The notes under the pieces were generated by a model. It did not search any database. It was not told where the DNA came from and worked only from the letters and a program-made list of their open reading frames with translations. Positions 11,757 through 22,361 of a stretch of 64,000 bases of DNA are shown here, one piece after another. Origin of the DNA: Phanerochaete sordida (taxonomy: Eukaryota > Basidiomycota > Agaricomycetes > Polyporales > Phanerochaetaceae); contig BPQB01000100.1 of NCBI GenBank assembly GCA_019973155.2, forward strand, positions 43,765-107,764. Reading direction: 5' to 3'. Numbering within the stretch: position 1 is the stretch's first letter; each line of letters begins with the position of its first letter. The position numbers were made by a program, and so were the translations under genes.

Positions 11757-14359
11757 TCCCTGGGTGCTGCATTTACGACGCGGACAAATCCGAGTAAATA
11801 CCTATCAAAATTGACCCTCCTGGTCTGCACCACGGTCCACTGGCTCAGAACAACCACATATTCGATTCAGACCTCAGTCCGAAATGATGATAACAAGATC
11901 GACAACGACGTGTGAGCTGGCGTCACATAAATGGTGACGCTATGGACTGCCCGCTTTTGATCAAAGCAGCATCAAGATCCTGCGGTTGATCCGTTTGAGT
12001 GACACAGGAGTGCGAGCGGGAGTGCCAAGGCAGTACTGCACGTCAATGCAATGACAATGAAGCGGGATGGGCGCGGATGTGTGCGCAAAGGGTTGCGGGC
12101 AGAAGTGCCAGAATTGGTGCGGCCACTATATGTTACTTGTGTCAACCAGCTTTCAGCACTGAGAAAAGTGCAGAACGTACGAGCGATCTTGCTCGTAAGT
12201 CTACGGCGTGAGATGCAGCAAGCAGTCTACCAAAAACGTATACGAGAGGTAGCCTGTAATGATCCCGAAGATCCAAGTCGCCACAGAACTTCGGCGGAGG
12301 GGCGGCGTGGAACGCGAGGGCCCACACACTAATACAATGGCTGAATACGCACATTTACACGAAAATCGACGTCCAATTGTCGGGCAGCAGTATCGCAAGT
12401 GAGGCCCATGTTTCCGCCTGATCGATTTGAATAACACAGAAGGCGCACAGGCGAACCACGTAGTCTGTGCGAGTGAGACTTCCGTCATCTCGAATGCACT
12501 GCGTTGATACTCCCTAATATACGCATAAGACGCGACTGGCAGCCATCCATCGGGGTACACTCGCGTGAGCGCTCGCAGGGTCAGGAACTGCAGCGAACTC
12601 GACGCCAGGAGCGGCATCGCGCTGTTGGCGAACGAAATGTTTACGATACTTGTGCCTCTACGACGCTAAGCCGGGGCGGAGATGCTAAACGAAGCGAGTC
12701 AGCGCCGGTCAAGATGATGGTGAACTTGTGCGTACTCAAGAGCTGGCTGGTTGGCACGAAGCGCGAGACGTCTTGAAGGCTGTTCCACAACTTACTGTAG
12801 CGAAGCGGATGCAGCGGCAACCGAGCTACAAACGCTCGGCTGTCCTCGCGCCCATCCATTTCGAAAGGATGGCTATGTCCACGAACTGGATTGCCATGGA
12901 GACTCCGTGAAGCACTATCCAACGAGGAGCCACGCTGGAAGCATAGTCGTATTTTCTGCGGATTTTGATCGCTATGCACAGCGTACGACGAGAATAGCGT
13001 GCCTTAGAGACTATCTATCATGGACCACCCGACAGTTTTGTCAGAGTGCGGTCCAGTCAGCCGTAAGGTATGACGACGTATGAATCGGAGGCCTGACGAG
13101 AATATTCGTGCGCGTGACCGAGTCGTCTGATGCCCGCGCGATGCCGAAGAGGATACCTCTCTAGATCGCCAACAGTGCGCGCAGAATCGGCTACCTGAGC
13201 TGCACGAGCGTGATCGCCACCAACGCGTCGTTTTGCCAAGCCGCGAGACCATCGTGGTGCGGAAGAGGATGTCGTGGCATTTGTCGCCGGTCGAGATCCT
13301 TCGCGTGAGCTCCGAGTAAGAAAAGGGTGCACGTCTGGCTTGGAACCCATTTGAACACGGGTAATCTGTATTTCGCTTAACTTAAGTCGTCACCTGTCCG
13401 AGCGGAGGCCGTACCATGATGACCATCGACGCAGTCTGTCAGGCTAGCAGCGTCGCAGTCGGGGTGCCTTCATGATGCATGAGAGCCGAAAGAACTGGGG
13501 GCGGTGGTCTGATTTCACGTCAAGATCCTTAATGAACGGTAACGTCAGGGTTGCTCGCACGGCGGGGCAGGGGTTAGGAGTAACGCACAGAGAGCCATGC
13601 CACGTCAAACTTTCATCTACCCTTCACGGAAACCCCAGCCTATCCCACGCCAGTTGTACAGGACAGTGCACGAAGTCGATAGATGGCTTGAAGCTTGAGC
13701 AGCAGCTCGTCCGCGACGTTGAGCGCGCAGCTGCCGTCGTGTGTCGATGGGCCGACCTCCGGTCGCGAAAGGCAGCAAACAGCCTGTGCGTAGACGGGAG
13801 TACGGTTTCTCGCCTGGCAGAGACTGAGGCTGATACGTCGTGGAAAAGGATGGCGAGAGCTGCGTTGACAGGTCTGCGGGTATGCGCGTGCACGGCGTGA
13901 ATGCGCTGAGATACAGGCAGTAAGGGATGGTCGGAGCCCTGAAGAGAATCTCAGCTTGTTTCAGGCAATTGAGGATGCCTGTACGCACTGTATAGATTAC
14001 TCCTGACGTAGGAGGGGCGCTACGCGATTACGGAGCGAACCAGAGCCTACCACTTCGCGCGTATTGCAGCGCGCGAAGGGAAGCTCGAGCGGTCCGGGAG
14101 GCAACACCAGGAAGGTCGGAGGCCGGGGTTACGGGTAGATCCACGAGAGTTCTGCTGGAGTCTGTAGGCGGTCAGAACGCCAGGCAAAGTGCCAGAGCTA
14201 GCGCACGCACCATATTGCCAGCGGCATCCTGTCCGCGGTACTGCTCCTCCTACACCTCAGAAAGCCTCCTCTACAGCCGCCCAATCCACCTCGAGCTGCA
14301 GATGTTTGGGACAGGTGACCGAACTCCGTGTGTCGAAGGGCCAAATACCGGCACCAGGG
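11757..14359. other. gap without a supported gene, left flank of the copia element
   Basis: About 2.6 kb with scattered open frames on the minus strand (12201-12617, 13057-13350, 13617-13988) but no recognisable domain or splice pattern. It may contain a decayed gene. The final 5 bp (14355-14359, CAGGG) is the left target-site copy of the copia insertion. Confidence 0.4.
14355..14359. other. target-site duplication, left copy
   Basis: CAGGG directly abuts the TG end of the left LTR, and the same 5 bp follows the CA end of the right LTR at 19388-19392. A 5-bp duplication is usual for Ty1/copia integrases. Confidence 0.9.
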
Positions 14360-14599
14360 TGTACAAGTCCGAACTCGCACGGAGGGCTGAGTCGCAGGAA
14401 CGTAGCCGATTAGATTAACGTAGATAAACGTCGTACAGTGGTTCTCACCTGAGTCGCAGGAACGTAGCCGATGAAGGGCTCGTTCGTGCGGCTCAGGCGT
14501 ACAGTATTCGTGTGTTACATAAGCGTCCAAATATAGAAGTCGAGATTAACATAAGCAGGCGACGCCCGCCGCTTCTCCGCTGCGTCTCGTCCCTCAACA
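14360..14599 (-). repeat. copia LTR, 3' LTR in element orientation
   Basis: A 240-bp long terminal repeat, read as identical to 19148-19387. It contains an internal direct repeat of 24 bp (14387-14410 and 14449-14472), present in both LTRs. In element orientation this is the downstream LTR, preceded by the polypurine tract. Confidence 0.93.
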
Positions 14600-14608
14600 C
14601 TCCCCCCT
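14600..14608 (-). other. polypurine tract of the copia element
   Basis: Read on the minus strand this is AGGGGGGAG, immediately before the TG of the 3' LTR, the expected plus-strand priming site. It overlaps the TAG stop codon of gag-pol (14607-14609), so coding sequence runs right up to the LTR. Confidence 0.75.
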
Positions 14609-17600
14609 AATCCGACTTCTCCAGGCCGAGCAGCGAAAGCATCTCCGCGACCTTCTGCCGAGGGAGGGCCTTTGTCAACATGTCAGCTGGCATGAACTCC
14701 GTGGGACAGTGCTCGACTCGAATCTTCCCGCCTTGCACAGCGTCGCGCAACCAATAGAAACGCAAATCGAGATGCTTCATCCGCCCGTGGTGCTCCGGGT
14801 TGCGCGCGACCGAGATAGCGGACTGGTTGTCGACGAAGAGGGTCGAGGGCTTGTCAAAGGTGTAGCCAAGCTCGGTGAGGAGATTTCGCAGCCAGATGAT
14901 CTCCTGCCCCGCGGACACAGCTGATATGAATTCCGCTTCGGTCGTGGACAGAGCGACGATGGACTGCAGACGACTCGACCAGCTCACAGCGCCCGTGCCG
15001 ACCTTGACGACATAGCTACCGGTGGACCGACCGTTGTCCGGATTTCCGCCGTGATCAGCGTCCGAGTACGTGGTGAAGAGCTCCGTGGATCCCGGTACAG
15101 GAGCATAGGTGAGCGCGAAGTCCTTTGTCCCTTGCAAGTATCTGAACAGATGTTTGACCGCCTTCCAGTGTGCCATCCCAGGATTCTTGCTGAAGCGCGC
15201 GAGGACCCCAACGGCGTAGGATATGTCGGGACGGGTAGCGACGGCAAGGTACGCCAATGCACCAACGGCGTTGATGTAGGGTATTTTGCTCATCTCCGCT
15301 TGCTCCTCAGGTGTCTTAGGTGCCATCTCTGAGGAGAGCCGAACGCCAGGGTCCAGAGGGGTCGACACCGCGTCGCAGGAGCCGAAGCCGAACCTCTCGA
15401 GCATCTGGACGATGTACTGCCGCTGCGACAGCCGGAGGGTGCGCCGCGCTCGGTCACGCTTCACCTCGACACCAAGTAGCCAAGTTGTTGGTCCCAGATC
15501 GCGAAGCTTGAAGTGCGCGCGGAGGTCGTCCTTGACCTTCTGTACGGCTTCCTTCGTGCGGCTTATGATGGTCATGTCATCGATGAACACGGGAAGGATG
15601 ACGCGGTCACCCTCGCGCTCGTACACCCATACGCTGCTATCAGCGACAACGCGAGAGAACCCGACGGAGATGAGGACCTCGTTGAGCTTCTGGTGCCAGC
15701 AGCGCCCGGACTGCTTAAGTCCGTAGAGAGCCTTGAGGAGCCTCCAGACATATTCAGGGCCTTTCTCCTCGAACCCCTCGGGCTGGCGCATGTAGATCAC
15801 GTCTTTGAGGTCGCCGTTGGTGAACGCATTCGAGATGTCGACAGTCTCCATCTCGTGGTCCTCGATGGCGCCTATCGCGAAGGTGGTCCGCAATGTCGCC
15901 CATTTAGGAGTCGGCGCGAACGTCTCGGTGTAGTCGAACCCAGGCCGCTGCGAGAACCCTTGGGCGACGAGCCTGGCCTTGTACCGCTCGATTGAGCCGT
16001 CGGCATTGCGCTTAACCTTGAAGACCCAGGTGCTTCCGACTGCCCTGCGCCCTGGAGGGAGCTTGACGAGCTCGAATGTGCCATTCTCGATTAGGGCCTT
16101 GATCTCGGTGAGGGCTGCGTCGAACCAGCGGTTACGCTCGGCTTCGGGTAAGCGCATCGCCTCTCGGATATTCCGCGGCTCATGCTCCTTCGCAGTCACT
16201 TGACAGGCGAACTCGAATCCTTGGTCAAGTGTGAAGAATTCGCCAGTTTGGGCACCATAGACGAGCTCGAGCGTGTCAGCGTTGTGCGCAGCAAAGGCAG
16301 CTTCGTCGTCCGTATCCAGTGCAAGGTCTGCTTCGACTTCGTCCTCACTGTCGAAGAGCGCACCGGGCATCTGCGTAGCGACAGGCGTTGTCGACCGTGG
16401 CACCACGATGGGCTGGAGGCCAGCAGAGGACCGCGACAGGACCGTCTCGTTCAGCTGGCCAGGACTAGGCTGAGCAGCGCGACGTGCGTTTCGGCGAGGC
16501 GCCTGTTCAGGCTCCGACGTCGGCGGTGGCGCAATGGGGACTAGTGGCGGCAGCTCGTCAGACGTGGGCTCTTCGGCTGCAGGGTTGGTTCGGACAGAGT
16601 CAGGATCACCAATGGAGTCGTCTGCAGGTGAGTCCGCCGTAGTATCAGGTGTGCGATCCGGTGTCTCATTGGTTGCCGGCCTCAGTGACGGAACAGCATC
16701 CTCATCGTCAGAGTCATCGGTAGGCAGATCAACTCCCCCCCAATGCGACAGCGGATCGCCCACAGACGACGACGGCAGGGCCGCAAGATGTGTAGGCGAG
16801 TTGCCAGGGAAGCGCCGTTCGTCGAAGATCGCATGGCTACTGGTGATGAAACGGCGCGTAGCGGGGTTCCAGAAGAGCCAGGCCTTCGTGCCGTCCGCGT
16901 ACCCAACGAAGACACACTTCGTGCTGCGAGCGTCAAGAGCGCGACGGGAGTTCTTGCGGACGTGGACGAAAGCGAGACAACCGAAGATGCGGAAGTGTGA
17001 GACGTCGGGGACGGAGCCGTACCAGGCCACATGGGGCGTCCTGCCAGAGAGCGAGGATGTAGGCATCCTGTTGCGAACGTGGATATATGCAGAGACAGCC
17101 CGCGCCCAAAACGTCTTCGGCAAGTGTGCCTCCTCCAACATGGCCGTGATGGCCTCATGGATGGTGCGGTTCGCGCGCTCGGCGATACCGTTTTGGTGAG
17201 GCTCGTCCGGCTCGGTATGCCGCCTCTCGATCCCATTGGCGGCGCAGAACTCCGTGAACGCCGCGCTGATGTACTCCCCACCTTTGTCGTCCTGCAGCGC
17301 ACCGATAGACACACCGAGCTTGTTCTCAGCCCACGCCTTGTACGCTTTGAAGGCTGCAAGAGCTTCGTCCTTAGCACGGAGGTAGGCGACGGTATAGTGC
17401 CGAGACGCATCACAGATGAACGTAATCCAGTAGCGATACCCCTCGGGGGTCGCGACAGGTAGCGGCCCCTTGAGATCGCTGTGAATAAGGGAGAGCGGGC
17501 GCGGTGCGCGAGACGTGCTCTTGCGCGGGATGTCATGCCGACGGTGCTTGCCGAGGATGCACGGTTCGCATATAGGGTCGGGCGCGGCGGGGGACGTAAT

Positions 17601-19007
17601 GTGCATTCCAGTGACGAGGGATTTCGCACGCACTTCGCGAAGACCGTCCACGTTGATATGAGCGCATCGCCGATGCCAGAGCGTGAGGTCCGCAGGCAGA
17701 GTGCTGATGGCGTTGCTATGCTCCGGAGCGGAGAGCGTCGTTCCATCGAGGTAGCCTGTATTGCGCTCGTTGACGGTAGCAGTAAACAGTAGCGCATTGC
17801 CTCGGAAGAATCGAACCTGCGAGTCGGAGATGCTGATCTGCACGCGCTGCTCTCGAGCCAGATGGAACAGCGACAGTAGATTGTTGGCCAGATCAGGTAC
17901 ATGCAGCACGTTACAGAAAGTAACCGGAGCTAAAGACCTCCCCTCCACCGTCGCTGGTTGGAACACGACAGACCCGATCCCTGCTGAGAAGATGACGGTG
18001 CCATTTGCAAGGCAGATGGGGACGACGTGCGGTGCGTAGGTTTGGAACCAATGACGGTGAGGTGTCATGTGCTTAGTGGCACCTGTATCGGTGTTCCAGT
18101 TAGCGGACATGTGGGCGGCGAGATCGGCAGGGACAGATGACGCGAGAGCGCTAGCACGCCCTGCATACTCCGGACGTACGCTCGCATCCGCCTGGTGGGC
18201 TGTCTGGCGCGGCGCATCTTGACCGGTACGCCGTTGCCGTGTGTTGTCCTTGGCTTTGCGAGAGGCAGCCTCGAATTTCCGACAATCTTTGAGTGTGTGA
18301 CCAGCATGGTCGCAGAATGAGCAGATGGAGGATAGGGCACCGGGGAGCGGAGGCATGGTGGCGTTCGCAAGCTGAACAGCGCTAGTGTCAGCCGTGCGAG
18401 ACCGTCGTTGGGACTCTTCGTTGAGGAAAGCCGTCTGAAGCTTCTCGAATGTGAGGACATCGGAGGCCTGAATAATCAGCGATGAGACGAAGGCGTTGTA
18501 CTCGGGGCCCAGAGAGCGAATGAGGGCCATGCAGGTGAGTTCTTCGTCGAGGTTCGGAAGCGAGAAGGTGGTCGGGCGGAGCGCGCAGATGTCTTGCTTG
18601 CATTTCTCGGCGCGAGCGAGCAAGGAAGAAAGAGACTCCTCCCCCTCCTTGCGGAGAGCGAAGAGGTTGTCGTAGGCAAGGAAGCGTGCGCCAGGCTTCT
18701 TCTGCTGATGGACACGCTGCAGCTTCTGCCACATCAGCTGCGGGCTGTCGTCGAGACCCTGGACGTGCACCTTCTGAGCATCTTCGAGACCAAGGAAGAG
18801 CTCACCGGCAGCACTGTCCCGCTGCTGATGGTAACGCCTGTACTCCTTCCACTCCTCAGACGTCTGCGGATCGGGGAGAGGCACCGGAGCCATTCCCGTG
18901 ACAACATCCCAACAGCCAAGCCGACGAAGATGTGCACGCATGTTCGCAGACCACTCATTGTAGTTGGTGGAGTTCAGCAACGCGAACGAAATGCCGGGGC
19001 GAGACAT
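14607..19007 (-). CDS. Ty1/copia gag-pol polyprotein, 1,466 aa, intact
   Basis: One frame without stops. Order from the N-terminus: a Gag region (about residues 1-230); a CCHC zinc knuckle CSFCDHAGHTLKDC; an aspartic protease with TDTGATKHM (near 305); an integrase HHCC zinc region ending CEPCILGKH; and an integrase core with HSDLKGP, QDDKGGEY and HQNGIAERANRT supplying the D, D and E. After a Ser/Pro/Asp-rich linker comes a reverse transcriptase (STWVFKVKRNADG, KARLVAQGF, catalytic FIDDM). RNase H follows (YSDADHGG, STTEAEF, VDNQSAI). The RT box is FIDD rather than the common YVDD. All catalytic acidic residues appear present. The start is the first ATG after the 5' LTR leader, 141 bp inside the element. 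Confidence 0.95.
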   Translation of the reverse strand: MSRPGISFALLNSTNYNEWSANMRAHLRRLGCWDVVTGMAPVPLPDPQTSEEWKEYRRYHQQRDSAAGELFLGLEDAQKVHVQGLDDSPQLMWQKLQRVHQQKKPGARFLAYDNLFALRKEGEESLSSLLARAEKCKQDICALRPTTFSLPNLDEELTCMALIRSLGPEYNAFVSSLIIQASDVLTFEKLQTAFLNEESQRRSRTADTSAVQLANATMPPLPGALSSICSFCDHAGHTLKDCRKFEAASRKAKDNTRQRRTGQDAPRQTAHQADASVRPEYAGRASALASSVPADLAAHMSANWNTDTGATKHMTPHRHWFQTYAPHVVPICLANGTVIFSAGIGSVVFQPATVEGRSLAPVTFCNVLHVPDLANNLLSLFHLAREQRVQISISDSQVRFFRGNALLFTATVNERNTGYLDGTTLSAPEHSNAISTLPADLTLWHRRCAHINVDGLREVRAKSLVTGMHITSPAAPDPICEPCILGKHRRHDIPRKSTSRAPRPLSLIHSDLKGPLPVATPEGYRYWITFICDASRHYTVAYLRAKDEALAAFKAYKAWAENKLGVSIGALQDDKGGEYISAAFTEFCAANGIERRHTEPDEPHQNGIAERANRTIHEAITAMLEEAHLPKTFWARAVSAYIHVRNRMPTSSLSGRTPHVAWYGSVPDVSHFRIFGCLAFVHVRKNSRRALDARSTKCVFVGYADGTKAWLFWNPATRRFITSSHAIFDERRFPGNSPTHLAALPSSSVGDPLSHWGGVDLPTDDSDDEDAVPSLRPATNETPDRTPDTTADSPADDSIGDPDSVRTNPAAEEPTSDELPPLVPIAPPPTSEPEQAPRRNARRAAQPSPGQLNETVLSRSSAGLQPIVVPRSTTPVATQMPGALFDSEDEVEADLALDTDDEAAFAAHNADTLELVYGAQTGEFFTLDQGFEFACQVTAKEHEPRNIREAMRLPEAERNRWFDAALTEIKALIENGTFELVKLPPGRRAVGSTWVFKVKRNADGSIERYKARLVAQGFSQRPGFDYTETFAPTPKWATLRTTFAIGAIEDHEMETVDISNAFTNGDLKDVIYMRQPEGFEEKGPEYVWRLLKALYGLKQSGRCWHQKLNEVLISVGFSRVVADSSVWVYEREGDRVILPVFIDDMTIISRTKEAVQKVKDDLRAHFKLRDLGPTTWLLGVEVKRDRARRTLRLSQRQYIVQMLERFGFGSCDAVSTPLDPGVRLSSEMAPKTPEEQAEMSKIPYINAVGALAYLAVATRPDISYAVGVLARFSKNPGMAHWKAVKHLFRYLQGTKDFALTYAPVPGSTELFTTYSDADHGGNPDNGRSTGSYVVKVGTGAVSWSSRLQSIVALSTTEAEFISAVSAGQEIIWLRNLLTELGYTFDKPSTLFVDNQSAISVARNPEHHGRMKHLDLRFYWLRDAVQGGKIRVEHCPTEFMPADMLTKALPRQKVAEMLSLLGLEKSD

Positions 19008-19130
19008 GCCGACGAATGGACCGGATTGGCCGTGAAAAGGCTAAACGAGTGGTATTGAGGCTGGATGCCGAGCCGAGACGACGGATGAAGCGTCTGATGG
19101 AGATGGATGGCGCGAGGTTTCAGACGAGCA

Positions 19131-19147
19131 CAAAAAGGCTCATAACC
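19131..19147 (-). other. candidate tRNA primer binding site of the copia element
   Basis: On the minus strand the 17 bp directly inside the 5' LTR read GGTTATGAGCCTTTTTG. The position fits a primer binding site, and GGTTATGAGC is in the style of initiator-Met or internal-tRNA primers. I could not match it to a specific tRNA. Confidence 0.4.
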
Positions 19148-19387
19148 TGTACAAGTCCGAACTCGCACGGAGGGCTGAGTCGCAGGAACGTAGCCGATTA
19201 GATTAACGTAGATAAACGTCGTACAGTGGTTCTCACCTGAGTCGCAGGAACGTAGCCGATGAAGGGCTCGTTCGTGCGGCTCAGGCGTACAGTATTCGTG
19301 TGTTACATAAGCGTCCAAATATAGAAGTCGAGATTAACATAAGCAGGCGACGCCCGCCGCTTCTCCGCTGCGTCTCGTCCCTCAACA
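19148..19387 (-). repeat. copia LTR, 5' LTR in element orientation
   Basis: 240 bp, read as identical to 14360-14599, including the 24-bp internal direct repeat. It should hold the element promoter. Confidence 0.93.
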
Positions 19388-19392
19388 CAGGG
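19388..19392. other. target-site duplication, right copy
   Basis: CAGGG, matching 14355-14359. The two copies define the exact insertion ends. Confidence 0.9.
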
Positions 19393-22361
19393 CCATGTAT
19401 TCGCGTTGGCGTTCAAGTTGCAGGGTAAGACGTGTACGCGCAGGTCGATAAGCGACGTGTTCGGATAGCGTATATAGCCAAGCGATGCGCGGAAGCTGAA
19501 AGGCTTCGCAGGAATGGTCTTGGGAATCTGGTAAGTATGGCAAGGTCGTAGTCTTGGTTGAAGTGTGCCGCGGCCTGGGCCTAGAATGCTCCATCGGGTC
19601 TTTCCGGGCGCCACGAAGATGATCGCATGCCCATTTTCGTTCAGCGCTTTGCGGCGGGGCCGCCGAGCGCCGTCACGGTTCTCTCAGCCTCCTCCCCTGC
19701 ACCGCTGACTCTTGCATCAGCCGTCGTGCCTTTGCTTTGAACCAGGAGCCTGGTATTCTATTCGAGCTGGTCTCAGTTGCTTCCTGGATCTGAATATCCC
19801 CAAGCACCGACCGGTCTACGTCGGACCACCGCGACAAAGTCGTCATGAAGCAACAAACGGCGTGGCTCCAGGTGGGCTCCGGCGGGTGCGCCATCGTCGG
19901 CTCCGAACATTTCATTCTAAATGGCTGCATTCTCTCTCCAGGCTTGTCTGAGATTCCAGCTAAGCAGTATTCAGAGAATACCCGTGGCTGTTGCTACTCG
20001 CCCAGAGCCCAGCCGATCCGGTACAGGATTGACGGAGTGCCCGAGGCTCTTCGCCGGAGCCCGCGCGTCGATTTCCTCCCGACGGACCGAACCCTTATTT
20101 GAACAGGTAAATGCCTATCGAATGTGATCTGTGCTGCCTCTGATCTTCCGCGTCACAATGTTATAGCGAACGGCTCACTTGCGCGCCCCACGACGAGCAT
20201 CCCGACGCTGGCGCATCTCGCTCGCTTCCTCACGCGCTTGAAAGCCAGAGCCAGCTCGTAATCTATGCCAAGAGCTGCTTCAAGCATCCGCGCTCTCGCG
20301 ACGCTGCTGCGTGTCCTCGCGCAACTGCCGCGTGCGCTGGAGGCATCTTCACCTCGCCTCTCTCGCTAGAGCGCGGGAAAACGACGCTCGCCGGGAGACG
20401 AGTGTTCGTGCGCGTTTTGGCGCATGCATGAGGCGGCTTGACGAGCCGACTGCGATGTTCCTGATGCCCGCTCCTGGCGCCGTCCTGCACCGTTCGATAC
20501 CGCTTCGGACCTGTGACCCACCCTTCAATGATCGAATTCTCGCCATACAACACTGCGGTGGTATCTGATGGTCATAGGTCTACCTCAACAGCAACTCGCA
20601 CGACGGATGCTCAATATGTCTAGGTCGAGGCCGTCGGTCTCCAATCGTACGACATGCCGTGAATCCAGCGCCCGTGTCCGCCAGCAACGTCAGACCAGCT
20701 GACGAGCTTCGGATAGCGACACTGAAGGCTTTACAGGTCACCCGCGCTCCGCAGTGGGAGCTCTGGTACCATGCAGCGAGACAACTTCTTTTCGGGTCCC
20801 GTTCTATCCTATTCCTCCCTGCCCCCACTTCTCAACCGTCGACGACCACGATCCCCAGGGCCTCTGCACTACCCGGCGTCTCTGGTCAACGGCACAGCAG
20901 CCCAGAGCGCGCTTTGATACCGCGCTTGGACGACGCCCACGATATGCAAACGCCCCACCAGGCCGCTCCTCAGCCGCGCCCACGAGCCCGTGTATACGCA
21001 TCTGGCATTCCGTGACGAAGCTGTACAGTATCGTTCAGCACGATGCACTCATGCGACTTCGCAACGCCGTGCCGCGAGACACACCGGCTGACCCTACACA
21101 ATCACGGGACCCATCTCGCGCGCACCCGTCTCTAGGAGCGCGCACGACTCTACCCAGCATGACGCGTCCAACGCGTGTGCCCGCGCAGCTCCCGCACGGG
21201 CGACGTTGTCTTTCACGGACGGGACGGCGAGAGGAGGGGCGCGAAGCGTCTGCTCGCGCTAGGTGACCATGTGCGTGACTACATATCGTCTCGCGGCGCT
21301 ACTGACACTTTGCACTAGACTCAGATTCGGAGTATGCTACGATCTGGACCTCGCCAGACCAGGTTTTCCCTTGCATCTGCCTCGTTCTTGTATCTCGACA
21401 GTGTGCGTTGTCGCGCACGCTCCTAAACCCTCGCCCCTGCGCAGCATGCCAGCAGCATGCTGTGCTTCAATGACAGGGCCGGACGAATTACGTGAGGCAA
21501 GCCCTCTGACATCCGTGCCGCTTCCATCGCCACATAGTCCATCTTGCCGCGAGCCGTCCGCCGCTCACTTTCAAGTCGAGTTCGTCGGCCGCGATTCGCG
21601 TGTATCATCCAGCAAAAAACCCGCGTCTGCCGCTGAAGAGCTCTGACGGACTACATCCAACGCCCAAGTGTATATCGTCCGCATCGTCAGCCGACCATCT
21701 CGTCCATATCGCCCATATCATTGCCCTCCAGAAGTAACCATCCGCGCTCGCAGCGGATGCCGACTGGCTGCACAGTGCGCAGACTGTTCGTACCAGGCAC
21801 TGCCAGCGTCATCTGGGCCCTCGTCCTCTTCCATCCGCCCTCTTGCCTGCCTTGGCCGCCGGACCCCGGACTCACGACATCTGCCCCGACCTCCTTTCGC
21901 TGTCCCTGGAACCGCATGCCCACGCGAGCTCTCTGCGCGCGACTCGGGCTCGCTCACGGCGTCCGTCCGCAGGCTCCAGAGCGACACCTTGCCCACTCCG
22001 CTTGTGTATGCGACCCCTGCGCAGTGCGCACCCCTACCATACAAGGGTTCGCATGCGCTGCGTGCTCGAGCCGCTCACCGGCTAGGACGGACCTCATCAC
22101 GCGCAGCCTCATCCGCGCTACGCCCGTCTTCGCGACACGCTTCAGCGACAAGCACTTCCCGGACGGTGCAGCGGTCGACGTTTGGCGCTGCTCGATACGG
22201 CTGCCGCGGAGGACGTGCCGCCAAGCCTGGGCAGCGATTCTCGCCCCTGGAGCGCGCGTCCTAAGTCTGGCGCGCTTGGAGTTTGATCATGTGCCTCACG
22301 GCATGATGGCAACTGCTGCACCCAGCGCGCATGTTGGAGTTAGACTTTGTTCAAGACCACC
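19393..22361. other. long gap without a supported gene
   Basis: About 3 kb, GC-rich, with many overlapping open frames on both strands but no family motif or consistent splice pattern. Near 19607-19655 is one copy of a dispersed short repeat (GGCGCCACGAAGATGATCGC), also seen near 41050, 48920, 56385 and 61457. The distal end should carry the promoter of HET-like gene H4. Confidence 0.4.

Larger units (their letters stand above)
14360..19387 (-). mobile_element. full-length Ty1/copia LTR retrotransposon
   Basis: The element is 5,028 bp with two 240-bp LTRs (14360-14599 and 19148-19387) that I read as identical. They are bounded by TGT..ACA-type ends and flanked by the 5-bp duplication CAGGG. 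A single uninterrupted gag-pol frame fills the interior. The order protease, integrase, reverse transcriptase, RNase H defines Ty1/copia. A polypurine tract adjoins the downstream LTR. Identical LTRs, intact ends and an open frame point to a recent insertion that may still be active. It lies between HET-like genes H3 and H4 and interrupts no gene I can see. Confidence 0.95.

Noticed and set aside
12201..13988. Several minus-strand frames left of the copia element, considered as a decayed gene
   Set aside because: I could not order them into any known family or find phase-compatible introns.
14198..14530. 110-codon minus-strand frame over the LTR, repeated at 18974-19318
   Set aside because: The two frames agree only because the LTRs are identical. 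It runs through repeat sequence and carries no motif.
16682..17902. 406-codon frame inside the copia element
   Set aside because: An alternative frame of the gag-pol coding region. The true frame carries the integrase motifs.
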